A DNA stretch of 64,000 nucleotides from an uncultured Clostridium sp. GTDB lineage: Bacteria > Bacillota > Clostridia > Lachnospirales > Lachnospiraceae. Under the pieces are notes generated by a model that saw only the letters and a list, made by a program, of their open reading frames with translations, searched no databases and was not told the origin of the DNA. Positions within the stretch are counted from its first letter, which is position 1; each line of letters opens with the position of its first letter. The DNA lies in assembly GCA_900538475.1 (NCBI GenBank), contig UPYT01000015.1:1-64000 (forward strand), in the 5' to 3' direction. A program made the translations under genes and the position numbers. Of the stretch, positions 30,535 to 39,989 are shown piece after piece.

Positions 30535-31866
30535 TCACAGCTTTAAAACTACATCTACACAAAATTGTCCGTTATCATAAGAAAACTGCGACATACCATT
30601 GTATTTTTCAGCCAGTGTTCGGATGGAATACAGGCCGATTCCATGTTCCCTCTGTGTCTGACTGTTTAGCTGGCTTTTGGTAGTCTGGTAAATGCCGGAT
30701 TCCTTTTTCAGGTTTCCGTCAGAGCTGTTGGAAGAGACGATATACAGACTGTTTTGTTCCAGAATTTCAATAGTCAGAATGAAATATCGCTCTTTTTCCG
30801 GAACTGTCCGGCATCCCGCAATGGCATTTTCCAGAATATTTCCCATCAGACTGGACAGATCCAGAGTGGAAATTGTCAGAGGATCAGGAATGGAAATGTG
30901 CCATTCTGTACGGATTTCTGCCGACTGCGCCATGGCATAATAGTGATGAAACAAGGCATTGAGTACTGCGTTTTTGCAGAAGGGGCGCAGCTTGTCCAGC
31001 GTCAGCACCTGCTGTTCATAGTCTGCTAAATATTTCTTCAGATTTTCCACGTCTCCGCTGTTTGCCAGGACAGAAAGCGCGTGGACAGAATGCTTAAAAT
31101 CGTGGCGCAGGTGCCGCGTCTGCTCCATATGGTTATAAAGGATGTTGTACTGTTCCGCCTGGATTTCAAGAAAATGCGTCCGTTCCTGCTGGCGAAAGGA
31201 GTCGATTAAAAGAGTAACCGTATGATAGAAAAGAACGCAGAGAAACAGGAGAAGCCCCAGGAGCAGCGTGATACAGATCAGGAATATGAAAAAAACGCGG
31301 TTGACATGCAGGGTTTCGTAGGAATGAGGAATACACTGGATATTAAACAAAAGAAAGAAGCCGGAAACAGGCAGGGTAATATACCAGATGTGCTCAATGT
31401 CCAGACATTCGATCAGGTGGGCAAGTTTTTTGCTGAAAGAAAAAGAAAGAATCAGCGTTAAAAAAAGAGAGGCAAAAAGCTGAAACAAAACAGTATCAAG
31501 AAAAACATCCAGATACGTTCCATAGGGATGGAACCAGGCGCTAAAGGCAATAGAATAGAGGTAACAAAAGGACAACAGGGAGCAGTTGAGGATATAAACA
31601 GCAAGTGCCTTGGAAAGAGACACGTTCAGCGTTTTCCAGTAAAACAGAAAGAATATAGCAATAACTGGAAACATGACTGCATTGGCACCAATATGAAAAA
31701 ACGTCAGAATCCATGCGGCAGCAGGAATGAAAAATAGATATACGAGTCCAAAAAGTCCTGCTGTGCGGGCGGGAGAATAGCGCAGCTTGGTTTTCATGGG
31801 AAGATAGCACAGGAGAGCAGCAGGAATCAGAACAAGAAATTGAACAAAACTTGCCAGAAAATTCAT
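30535..31866 (-). CDS. Sensor histidine kinase, AgrC-like (GHKL)
   Basis: The 443-residue protein has about six hydrophobic segments (residues 1-220) and then a cytoplasmic kinase region with RHLRHDFKHSVHAL (phospho-acceptor His, about residue 256), an N-box GNILENAIAGC, and a G-box HGIGLYSIRTLAEKYNG. This is the HPK10/AgrC-type layout. It pairs with the LytTR response regulator encoded just upstream on the same strand. The signal is unknown; no peptide pheromone gene was found next to it. The stop codon abuts repeat B. AGGAGGATCC precedes the ATG. Confidence 0.9.
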   Translation of the reverse strand: MNFLASFVQFLVLIPAALLCYLPMKTKLRYSPARTAGLFGLVYLFFIPAAAWILTFFHIGANAVMFPVIAIFFLFYWKTLNVSLSKALAVYILNCSLLSFCYLYSIAFSAWFHPYGTYLDVFLDTVLFQLFASLFLTLILSFSFSKKLAHLIECLDIEHIWYITLPVSGFFLLFNIQCIPHSYETLHVNRVFFIFLICITLLLGLLLFLCVLFYHTVTLLIDSFRQQERTHFLEIQAEQYNILYNHMEQTRHLRHDFKHSVHALSVLANSGDVENLKKYLADYEQQVLTLDKLRPFCKNAVLNALFHHYYAMAQSAEIRTEWHISIPDPLTISTLDLSSLMGNILENAIAGCRTVPEKERYFILTIEILEQNSLYIVSSNSSDGNLKKESGIYQTTKSQLNSQTQREHGIGLYSIRTLAEKYNGMSQFSYDNGQFCVDVVLKL

Positions 31867-31940
31867 GGTAGGATCCTCCTTTATAATGTAAGAAGAAATT
31901 TTTCGGAAAATGTCTGTTTTGCAGGAATGCGGAGAAAAAC

Positions 31941-32681
31941 TCAGGTGTGCCTGTGATGATGTTCGCTGCGAAGCCAGGAGAAATGGTATTGGCGAAGCGC
32001 ATTTTCCAGCTTCTGGCTGTCCCGGACGCGAACAGGAAAGCTTGTGCCGTCAGTCAGAATGCAGGCTTTCTTTGTAAGGGCATGTATATAATCTGCATTG
32101 ACAAGAATTCCCCGGTTAACTGACAGAAAACGCGGATCATGACCGGTAAGCCGAAGAAAATTTTCAGCAGTCATACGGCTGCGCAGATGTTTTCCGTCCT
32201 TTGTGCAAATATCCAGATAATGGGCATCATTTACCACAGACACAATATCAGACAGCAGAAGAGGAATCGTCTGCCGGCCGCTGACAATGTTGATACAGGG
32301 CGTCTGCTTTGGAAAATGTTTCTGGGCATCATCCAGGACCTGAAAGAGCCGTCTCTCAGAAAAAGGCTTGGTAATATAATCAAAGGCATGAAAAGAAAAG
32401 GCATCAGGCATAAAATCACTGGAGAAAGTGAGGAAAACCAGAAGACAGGCGTGATCGATTTCCCGCAGCTTTCTGGCCGTGTCAATGCCATTAATCCCTT
32501 TCATAAAAATATCCATAAAAACAATCTGATAAACGCCAGGCTGAAATGTGTTCAGAAACTCAGCTCCTCCCAAAAAGCAGGTAAGCTCTGTCGGTTCGCC
32601 GGTTCTGGTTTCAAAATCCTGGCAGAGAATTTTCATTTGTTCTATGCAACTCTGCTCATCATCTACGATGGCAATTTTCAT
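31941..32681 (-). CDS. LytTR family response regulator
   Basis: The 246-residue protein has a receiver domain with IVDDEQ, phospho-acceptor Asp in IVFMDIFMKGING and a conserved Lys in ITKPFSERR, followed by a LytTR DNA-binding domain with FLSVNRGILVNADYI (about 195-209). It would bind direct-repeat sites as in AgrA. The ATG at 32681 is preferred to a GTG three codons earlier. It and the kinase form one operon, divergent from the pilus-region regulator at 33034. Confidence 0.9.
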   Translation of the reverse strand: MKIAIVDDEQSCIEQMKILCQDFETRTGEPTELTCFLGGAEFLNTFQPGVYQIVFMDIFMKGINGIDTARKLREIDHACLLVFLTFSSDFMPDAFSFHAFDYITKPFSERRLFQVLDDAQKHFPKQTPCINIVSGRQTIPLLLSDIVSVVNDAHYLDICTKDGKHLRSRMTAENFLRLTGHDPRFLSVNRGILVNADYIHALTKKACILTDGTSFPVRVRDSQKLENALRQYHFSWLRSEHHHRHT

Positions 32682-33020
32682 GAGAATCACGTCCTTTTCT
32701 GTTTTATTTTATCATAAAAATATGGGGGAGTTCCAGTATTCTCTTTGTCTTTTCGAGGCCAGAAAATGTATGTTCGTGCCAAACGGATTGTTTTTTATAG
32801 GAAAAACCAATATAATAACTTCAGGGAAGGAATGATTGATTATATTAAAAAAAAGATAAAAAAGCAATAAAATGTACATAAAAAGTGCAGAATTTATGGC
32901 ATTTCTGCGCATTTTATGTTATTCTATTTTTGTGACTGAATGCGAATGGAGAATTACACATTTCATTGGCGTTTTTTTGACAATCAATAGAGAATTCCTG
33001 CTGGTGTACTATATTTTTTC

Positions 33021-33028
33021 GGGGGGGG
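33021..33028 (+). promoter_or_regulatory. G8 tract in the ribosome-binding region
   Basis: Eight consecutive G end 5 bases before the ATG at 33034 and act as the Shine-Dalgarno region. Such tracts are prone to slippage. The rest of the 32682-33033 gap is AT-rich without a recognised gene. Confidence 0.6.
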
Positions 33029-33033
33029 ATAAA

Positions 33034-34244
33034 ATGGAATTCCAAAAACAGACAGTGTTGGAGGTCTGTATGCTTGGAGGTTTTTCTGTTACCTATCAGG
33101 GAAAAGAGATTCTGATAGGAAGGAAAAATACCTTAAAATTTATCCAGCTTCTGCAGTTGATTTGGCTCAGGGGAGAAAGAAGAATTTCTAAAAAAGAGCT
33201 GATTGACGCGTTGTATGACCGAAGAGAAGGGCGGACGCCAATAACAGCATCAACAATCTCCTCCATCAGGTAAAAAAACAGCTTCCGGCAGCGGGACTGC
33301 CAGACTGCAATTATATTATTCGTATAGAGGGAGATTATATGGCGGGAACAGAGATTCCAGTAAGAACCGATGTTCAGAGTTTTGTGGAGCTGGCGGAAGC
33401 CGGGGACAGAGAATTGAATGAAGAGAAAAGCGCCTGTTATTATAAGCAGGCGTTGGATCTGTATAAGGGAGAACTGCTTCCTGATATTTCCACGGAGATA
33501 TGGGTTATTGAGGAGAATCTGCAGCTGAAGATGATTTTTGATACCTGTGTTCAGAGACTGGCAGATTATTTCAAACGAAACGGAAAGGATGCAGAACTGG
33601 AAGCATTGTACGAAAAGGCTGTCAGGCTGTTTCCTTATGAAAATTGGCAGCTGGATCAGATTGATGCTCTTTTAGCAAAAGGAGAAAATGAGAGAGCTCT
33701 GGAGATTTATCATCAGATGGTTCAGCTGTATTCGGATGAAATGGGACTGGATCCTACACCGGAGATGCTGGAATGTTATGAGAAGATCAGCCAGAGTTCC
33801 CATGCGCTGCCGGGAGATATGGAATTTATTAAACGGGAATTGAGTGAAAAGAAGGAGGAACGCAGGCGGGGAGCATATTTCTGCGATTACCGGACCTTCA
33901 CTGAGATCTGCCATGTTACAAGAAGAAATATGGAACGTCTGGGAAAATCCATTTACCTGATGCTTTGTACTCTAAGCGATTATGAGGGGAAGCCGATCCA
34001 GAATCAGGAAAAGCTGAAGCTTCGCTCAGCGGATCTGGAGCAGGTGATTTGCGGATGTTTGAGAGAAGGAGATACCTTTACCAGATATAACCAGTCTCAG
34101 TATCTGATTATGCTGGTTGGAACCAATAAAGAGAATTGTGAGATTGTATACCAGAGAATCAAAAACCGGCTGAGGGAGAAGATTCAAACCAAGGCTTCCA
34201 TCAGCTATACAGTGGCGTCGCTGGCAGATTTAAAAGATATTTAA
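33034..34244 (+). pseudogene. BTAD-type transcriptional regulator, frameshifted
   Basis: Reading from ATG 33034 gives an OmpR-like winged-helix start (VLEVCMLGGFSVTYQGKE, RISKKELIDALYD), then the frame stops at 33273. A second frame, usable from about 33222, continues with ANNSINNLLHQVKKQLPAAG and a bacterial transcriptional activation (TPR-like) domain (about 33350-33830), then a degenerate GGDEF-like domain. The two halves make one normal protein if the frame shifts by -1 between about 33202 and 33237, so one base seems missing. No convincing slippery site is present. An assembly error, a true mutation or phase variation are all possible. Its position makes it the likely regulator of the pilus genes. 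Confidence 0.75.
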
Positions 34245-34269
34245 AAAGAAATATAAGACAGATGAAGAG

Positions 34270-34305
34270 CAGGTAAGTGCAAAAAAAGCGCTTATCTGTT
34301 TTTTT
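34270..34305 (+). terminator. Intrinsic terminator after the BTAD regulator
   Basis: CAGGTAAGTGC pairs with GCGCTTATCTG around an A7 loop, followed by eight T. Confidence 0.8.
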
Positions 34306-34389
34306 ATACATTTTTTAAAAATTTAATATTTTTTAAGAGTTTCTTTAATAATCTGTCTGGTAAAGTGTCATATATAAGAGGTGAGAAAA

Positions 34390-34860
34390 ATGGGGACAGT
34401 CGTTTACAATCTGTATGCACCCAATCTGATTTGTATTGGAATCGATGGGGGAAATAATGGAGAATATACTGGACGGATTTGGCATCAATATTCAGATGAG
34501 CCGCTGTCCTTTCAAGGAACCATGGAGATGGTACGGTCGATAGAAAATCTGTTTAATCAGTGGAATTTTCCACAGAGTTCTACAGACAGCCGTTCCTTTT
34601 CAACAAAGAAACCCGTTGCCGGAGAAGTACAGGGGAAAGGGGTCGAACTTCAAATGGATGCATCACGTTTACACAATAAAAATGGAGGAAAGGGAACCTT
34701 TGTCGTACATGTCAGGTACCGGCAGAATGCAACCTGGCAGGGAGACGTCATCTGGGCAGAAAAAAATGAACGCCAGAGCTTTCGCAGTGCGCTGGAGCTT
34801 CTGAAGCTGATCGACAGTGCGTTGGACAGTAAGGAAGGGGAGGAATTGGAAAATGATTAA
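34390..34860 (+). CDS. Protein of unknown function at the head of the pilus operon
   Basis: I do not recognise this 156-residue protein. It has no signal peptide or membrane segment. An N-terminal half (YNLYAPNLICIGIDGGNNGEYTGRIWHQY) and a C-terminal half (GTFVVHVRYRQNATWQGDVIWAEKN) each end in a helix with similar LxxxxSIENLF / LELLKLIDSAL patterns, suggesting two related beta-rich modules. It precedes the tip adhesin gene by 52 bases on the same strand. A GTG at 34381 is an alternative start. Confidence 0.7.
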   Translation: MGTVVYNLYAPNLICIGIDGGNNGEYTGRIWHQYSDEPLSFQGTMEMVRSIENLFNQWNFPQSSTDSRSFSTKKPVAGEVQGKGVELQMDASRLHNKNGGKGTFVVHVRYRQNATWQGDVIWAEKNERQSFRSALELLKLIDSALDSKEGEELEND

Positions 34861-34912
34861 AACAGAAAGACTGAAAGATACAAAAATAAAGAAGAGGGAG
34901 GGATAACAGACA

Positions 34913-37900
34913 ATGGGAGAAAATTCCAGGATGCAGAATCACATAAACGAAATAAAAAGAAAAACTCAGCATTTTTGGAGTCATAAGGGAAAACGGTTCT
35001 GTGCGGCAATGCTTTGTGCCAGTATGGTTATGGGAAATGCAGGCAGTATTGCAAATGCATCCAATGTGATTGTTTCCGGAGAAAGCGGTCTGGCAACTCC
35101 CAGCAACACAGTCAATGCAGCAACGCCGTCCAACGGAAGTGAGCTTCATCGTTTCCAGACGACGGGAGAAGAACTGTATGAGGCTCTGCAGAATGCGATT
35201 GCCGGAGACGCGCGGGCAGATGTGGAATTCACAGGCGGGAACAGAGAAGAATATGAAGACTTTTTCCTGGAGCCGGGAGATTATTATGAATTAAAGCTGG
35301 AAAATGGGAAAAAGGGAAATCAGGCAGAGCTGAGAGTTTTTGCCAGAATCGAAGAAAGCGAACTGGTTGGAAGCGAACAGGATGATTATGTAGTAGACGG
35401 CTCAGAAGAGCTGATGCTGCTGGTTACGAATCATTCAGATGGGGATCAGAAAGCCATCGTTGCAGTTGACGAAAAGCATACTCCAGAATTCGTGATACCG
35501 GTAAATGTAAAGTCGGATGCAGAGCTGATAACATCACCATCTCCTGTGATTGATACAACAAAAACAGGCGAGGCAGCTGAAACAGCAACACCTTCTAATG
35601 GAATGACAGCAACGCCCTCTGACAGTGAAGAACCGGAAACAGAGGCTCCGGAGGAAAAACCGGCAGACGAGCTGGAAGGCGAAGTTTATGAGCTGACCAG
35701 TGTGAAGGAGGGAACGGCAGTCGGTTTCCTTACGACAGCCGGAGAACTGGGACTGGATGATATGGCTCTGATTGCTACAGATTCCAACGCTCTGACCCGT
35801 TACAGTATGCCGGTAGACGGCGCGGAAAATATTCTGGTAGATGTGACAGCCAAGAGAGGAACCCTTCCTGAGGGCGCAGAGTTGAGAGCCAGATATCTGA
35901 CAGAAGATGGAAATGAATATCAGGACGCAAAGAATGCCTTGGACGAAGCCAACGAGGAATATGGCGGAATGATGGCTTTGGACATCGGCTTCTGGCTGAA
36001 TGACGAAGAGATAGAACCGGAACCTGGAAGCGAGGTTCAGGTCAAGATCAGAATGGATGCCAATCTTCTTCCGGATGATGTAGATGTGGGAACCTTAAAG
36101 GTTCAGCATCACGCAGAAACGGAGCAGGGCATCCGGGTAGAGAATGTGGCAAAGGCAGTGACTGTAGAAGAAGCAGCAGCTTTGGAGACTGAGGATGCCG
36201 CGACAGAGATTCCGGCAGCAGAGCCTATGACCATGTCTCTTATGAGCCTGAGCGCAGATGCAGTTCCACTTGACGAAGAAATCCTTGATGATGAGATCAT
36301 CGAAGAGGCGGATTCGGAAAGCCCGGTCGAGACGATTATGGATACGGTTGACACAGAGCCGGGAACACTGAAGGTTATTGAGACAGACGGCGAGGCAGCT
36401 GTGGTTGAGACGGCGTTTGTGGTGGACGGGTTCTCGTATTTTACCATAACCTATAGAATAAACAGCAAAAAAGTACATCTGGTTGATACCAATGGCCAGC
36501 CGGTAAAGGGTGCCTCCAGTGTCAATTTAGGAAAACATGAAGTAGACTACCAGACCTGGACAAGCATAGAAACCATAGCCGGTGAGTTTGTAAAGGAGAT
36601 AGATGGATATCGTTTCCAGAGCGCTCATGTAGGAAGCTGGCAGGGAGCGGAACTTAAATGGATTTGCTATTACAGTTCACGTAGGGGGTGGAGATACAGC
36701 AACGAAAGCAGGAAGCCAGATGATGATGAGAGAGAAAAAAGTCTTGAGAAAGATATCTATATTGTATATGAAAAAGTAGATACAACACCAGCAAAGACAG
36801 TTGAAACCGTAGACATTACGGGAAAGATGCAGGTAAACCTGTTTAACTACAATGCAAGAGATGTTAATTTCAGAGATGGAGTATTTCATTTCGTTGATAC
36901 TGGCTATGGAAACACAGAAGACTATAAATGGAATCACTATATTTACGGTGTTATCCAGAACGTAGTTGAGGATCAGCTTTCTAATGGTTATCCTAAATTA
37001 ACCTCAAGAAACGCAGCAAACCGAAGTTTGAGCTATCTGTTTAATCCATATAACAACAAGGCTGTGGAGTCTTATGCAGATACAGGAAGCATCTTTTTGC
37101 AGTCTGAATATGATGACAGCGGATATTATTACTATAATGCTGCTGAGAATTTTGCAAAATATAACAGGGATACCGACGATTTTACCGTATATAATAAGCC
37201 GACAGAGTCTAAGGCAAAATTTCTGCCGTTTAATGATATGAATGCTGACGGAGAGATAACAAAGGGTGAAGACTACCTGTTCGGAATGACAGTAGAAGCA
37301 AAATTTATTCAGCCAAAGAAAGGTCAGGCTGTCTGGACAAAACCAGATGGAACCATCACACAGGATGACATGGTCTTTGAATTTGACGGTGATGATGACG
37401 TATGGGTATTCATTGATGATGTTCTTGTTCTGGACTTAGGTGCGCTGCACGCTTCAGCAGCAGGTCATATTAACTTTGCAACAGGAGAGGTTCAGGTTGA
37501 TAACAACGGAAAAGGAGACAGATGGGAGGCAGAGGATCTGTATTCTATTATGAAAGCCGCTGGAAAATCAAGCCAGTGGCTGAATGAGAATTTCCAGATT
37601 CAAAGCGGCAAGCGGATATTTAAGGATTATACGGATCATACCTTTAAGTTTTTCTATCTGGAACGGGGACGCGGAGATTCAAACTGTAAGATTAAATTTA
37701 ATCTTCAGACCATTCCTACCGGAACAATTAACTTTAAGAAAAACCTGGAGTATGCCAATGTCCAATATGCGGAGGATCTGGACTTTACGTTTAAAACATT
37801 TATTGATTATGACGGAGAGGACGGAAATTACGAAGTATATCGAGGTCATTACTATATTTACGATATTACCAAACCGAATGTGCCGATTTCAGAAGGAATT

Positions 37901-39073
37901 GCGGAGGATGGAATTATTCACTTGAAGCATAATCAATCAGCACAGCTGGACGATGAAGCAATTCTTGATACCAGCAGATTTTACGTTCAGGAAATCGGAG
38001 CGACCAGCGACAAATACGAGGTTTCCATTGACGGAGTGAGAGTTGATGTCGTAGATGAGAACGGAAACATTATCCCTAGCGGAAGTACTTCCGGAGAAGG
38101 ATTTGCTGCCCAGACAGACGATATGCTGGTAAGCGAGAATCCGTATATCGAATTCAACAACAAGGTAGTAACAGAAAATCAGTTCAATCTGAAAATTGAA
38201 AAGAAAATGGCAGATGGACAGCTCTCTGATGACAGCTATACAATTCATGTGAAGCTGGGAGGTGTTCCGTACAGCGGCAAATACATCTGGTATCAGAATG
38301 ATACGGAAATCTATGAAACAGTAAAGAGCGCCGAAAACGGAAACATTGTCCTGAAAGCAGGAGAACATGCAGTAATTAAAGGACTGGTAGGAGGAACCAA
38401 AATAGAAATTACGGAGAATCCTCCGGGCGCTGATTATTTTGCGCCGGTCTATACGCTGGACGAGAGTTCTCCGGCGGAACAGGTGGAGAGCGACACAGAT
38501 TCAATTTGCGTAATTGCAAAAGAAGGAAAAGAACTGGGGACTTCTCCTGTTGTAAGCATTAGAGTAACCAATAAAAAGAATGTTAGAGATTTGACTGTTA
38601 AGAAGGTTGTAGACGGACAGCTGGGAGATCGGGATAAGGCTTTTGAATTTGTAATAAAGAATGCAAATCAAAATCCAAGCGGAGGTTGGCATTACGAAAA
38701 ATCCGATGGAACAACAGGAACCATACCGGCTGATGGAAAATTTACCTTAAAGCACAATGAAGAAATTATGATAACCGGTCTTCCTACAGATCAAAGTATT
38801 CTCATAGAGGAGACTGATTACAGTGCAGAAGGGTACAGAACCTTTTACAGTACAGATGAAAATGGAAATTTCCAGGAATCCAGAAGTTATACATATGAAA
38901 CAGGCTCACAGAGTAAAAAAGTTATTTTTAAGAATAACAAACCGCTGATAGTGCCGACCGGAATCTTCACGGACAACCTGCCCTATCTGATGATGCTTGC
39001 CATGGCAGCTATCGGACTGACCGGGGTTAGCTGGAGGAAAAAGCGGGTAAAGAAATCAAGAGACGATGACTAA
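34913..39073 (+). CDS. Large pilus tip/ancillary adhesin with fibro-slime and pilin-like domains
   Basis: The 1386-residue surface protein starts with a basic region and a signal peptide (about 27-50), followed by ATPSN repeats (61-75 and 225-236) and an acidic linker. A fibro-slime/PA14-like domain lies at about 640-950 (FDGDDDVWVFIDDVLVLDLG). Cna-B/DUF5979-like domains follow (about 950-1335), with LTVKKVVDGQLGDRDKAFEF typical of the last. It ends in a sorting signal: VPTGI (1347-1351), a hydrophobic helix and a basic tail. Position and architecture parallel Cpa, the tip protein of streptococcal FCT pili. Confidence 0.85.
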   Translation: MGENSRMQNHINEIKRKTQHFWSHKGKRFCAAMLCASMVMGNAGSIANASNVIVSGESGLATPSNTVNAATPSNGSELHRFQTTGEELYEALQNAIAGDARADVEFTGGNREEYEDFFLEPGDYYELKLENGKKGNQAELRVFARIEESELVGSEQDDYVVDGSEELMLLVTNHSDGDQKAIVAVDEKHTPEFVIPVNVKSDAELITSPSPVIDTTKTGEAAETATPSNGMTATPSDSEEPETEAPEEKPADELEGEVYELTSVKEGTAVGFLTTAGELGLDDMALIATDSNALTRYSMPVDGAENILVDVTAKRGTLPEGAELRARYLTEDGNEYQDAKNALDEANEEYGGMMALDIGFWLNDEEIEPEPGSEVQVKIRMDANLLPDDVDVGTLKVQHHAETEQGIRVENVAKAVTVEEAAALETEDAATEIPAAEPMTMSLMSLSADAVPLDEEILDDEIIEEADSESPVETIMDTVDTEPGTLKVIETDGEAAVVETAFVVDGFSYFTITYRINSKKVHLVDTNGQPVKGASSVNLGKHEVDYQTWTSIETIAGEFVKEIDGYRFQSAHVGSWQGAELKWICYYSSRRGWRYSNESRKPDDDEREKSLEKDIYIVYEKVDTTPAKTVETVDITGKMQVNLFNYNARDVNFRDGVFHFVDTGYGNTEDYKWNHYIYGVIQNVVEDQLSNGYPKLTSRNAANRSLSYLFNPYNNKAVESYADTGSIFLQSEYDDSGYYYYNAAENFAKYNRDTDDFTVYNKPTESKAKFLPFNDMNADGEITKGEDYLFGMTVEAKFIQPKKGQAVWTKPDGTITQDDMVFEFDGDDDVWVFIDDVLVLDLGALHASAAGHINFATGEVQVDNNGKGDRWEAEDLYSIMKAAGKSSQWLNENFQIQSGKRIFKDYTDHTFKFFYLERGRGDSNCKIKFNLQTIPTGTINFKKNLEYANVQYAEDLDFTFKTFIDYDGEDGNYEVYRGHYYIYDITKPNVPISEGIAEDGIIHLKHNQSAQLDDEAILDTSRFYVQEIGATSDKYEVSIDGVRVDVVDENGNIIPSGSTSGEGFAAQTDDMLVSENPYIEFNNKVVTENQFNLKIEKKMADGQLSDDSYTIHVKLGGVPYSGKYIWYQNDTEIYETVKSAENGNIVLKAGEHAVIKGLVGGTKIEITENPPGADYFAPVYTLDESSPAEQVESDTDSICVIAKEGKELGTSPVVSIRVTNKKNVRDLTVKKVVDGQLGDRDKAFEFVIKNANQNPSGGWHYEKSDGTTGTIPADGKFTLKHNEEIMITGLPTDQSILIEETDYSAEGYRTFYSTDENGNFQESRSYTYETGSQSKKVIFKNNKPLIVPTGIFTDNLPYLMMLAMAAIGLTGVSWRKKRVKKSRDDD

Positions 39074-39103
39074 AAATGATGATGAAAAAGGAGAGTTCTG
39101 CTT

Positions 39104-39340
39104 ATGAGTGCAAAGAACATGGATGACATCGCGGAACTTTTCAAGGGAATGAAATTCCGAAAGAAGCTGCTTGGCGGTGTAAGCGAGATGGATGTGTGGA
39201 AGAAGCTGGAACAGCTTCAGAAAGAATACCGTTCTGTATATGAAATTCAGCAGGAGCGATATGAAGCTCGTTTGCAGGAAAGGGATGAGGAGATTGCTTC
39301 TTTGAAAAAGAAGCTCTCCGAGGGCCCTGCCCATGAGTAA
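39104..39340 (+). CDS. Small coiled-coil protein of the pilus operon
   Basis: This 78-residue protein has KFRKKLLGGVSEMDVWKKLEQLQKEY followed by a predicted coiled coil to the end (about 28-72). The LGGVxxxDVWxxLExLxxEY pattern recalls the membrane-binding start of DivIVA/GpsB proteins, without being a full member. It has no signal peptide, so it is cytoplasmic or at the inner membrane face. It overlaps the SipA-like gene by 8 bases, which suggests a joint role, perhaps placing the pilus machinery. Function unproven. Confidence 0.75.
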   Translation: MSAKNMDDIAELFKGMKFRKKLLGGVSEMDVWKKLEQLQKEYRSVYEIQQERYEARLQERDEEIASLKKKLSEGPAHE

Positions 39341-39902
39341 ACGAAAGAAGGAAAAGGCAAAGGAGCCGTTGACCCCGGAACGGGTAATACGGGCCAGAAT
39401 CCACAGGCTGGCAGATTGGAGCGAGATTGTTTCGTTCTTTATCAAGCTGACATGGATGACTGTTTTCATGGTTTTGCTGTTTGGAGTATTCTTCGGAATT
39501 ACTCCCATGAAAAACAATGATATGTCGCCGAGAATCAGCTCCGGAGATTTGCTCTTGTATTACCGGCTGGAAAACAAATTCCATTCTCAGGATGTGGTAG
39601 TGTTTGAGAAGGATGGAAAGCAGTATGTGGGCCGGATTGTTGCCGCAGGCGGCGACAGTGTGGAGGTAACAGATGATTCCACACTGAAGATTAACAACAG
39701 CACCATGTTTGAATCGGATATCTTTTATCCCACTCCTAAATATGGAGATGAGGTTGCCTATCCGGTGGCGCTGGAGGAAAATCAGTATTTTATTCTCTGT
39801 GATTACCGAAACGGCGCAAAGGACAGCCGCTATTTCGGAGCAGTCAGTCAGAGTGAAATCAAAGGAAAGGTTCTGGCAGTGCTTCGGCGCTCCAGTCTGT
39901 AA
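39333..39902 (+). CDS. sipA: SipA-like signal peptidase homologue without catalytic residues
   Basis: The 189-residue protein has one membrane helix (about 33-56) and the signal peptidase I fold motifs DMSPRISSGDLLLYY, YVGRIVAAGGDSVEV and CDYRNGAKDSRYFGAV. At the places of the catalytic Ser and Lys it has Asp63 and Gly100. SipA of Streptococcus pyogenes, which is required for pilus polymerisation, has the same two substitutions (Asp48, Gly85), with the same spacing of 37 residues. The gene order also matches. It is therefore more likely a pilus assembly factor than a peptidase. Confidence 0.85.
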   Translation: MSKRKKEKAKEPLTPERVIRARIHRLADWSEIVSFFIKLTWMTVFMVLLFGVFFGITPMKNNDMSPRISSGDLLLYYRLENKFHSQDVVVFEKDGKQYVGRIVAAGGDSVEVTDDSTLKINNSTMFESDIFYPTPKYGDEVAYPVALEENQYFILCDYRNGAKDSRYFGAVSQSEIKGKVLAVLRRSSL

Positions 39903-39989
39903 AAGCAGTTTGGATTTTATTTTAAAAATATTGCCCCATAAGGCGGCAGTAAATAAAAATGTACAAAAAAGGAAAGTGAGGATATAATT

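Noticed and set aside
33190..33240. Programmed -1 ribosomal frameshift in the BTAD regulator
   Set aside because: The only A-rich slippery-looking run (near 33190) is followed by a TGA in the -1 frame, and no standard heptamer occurs between that stop and 33237; a base deletion, real or technical, is simpler.
39333..39902. Active signal peptidase I
   Set aside because: The catalytic Ser and Lys are replaced by Asp63 and Gly100.
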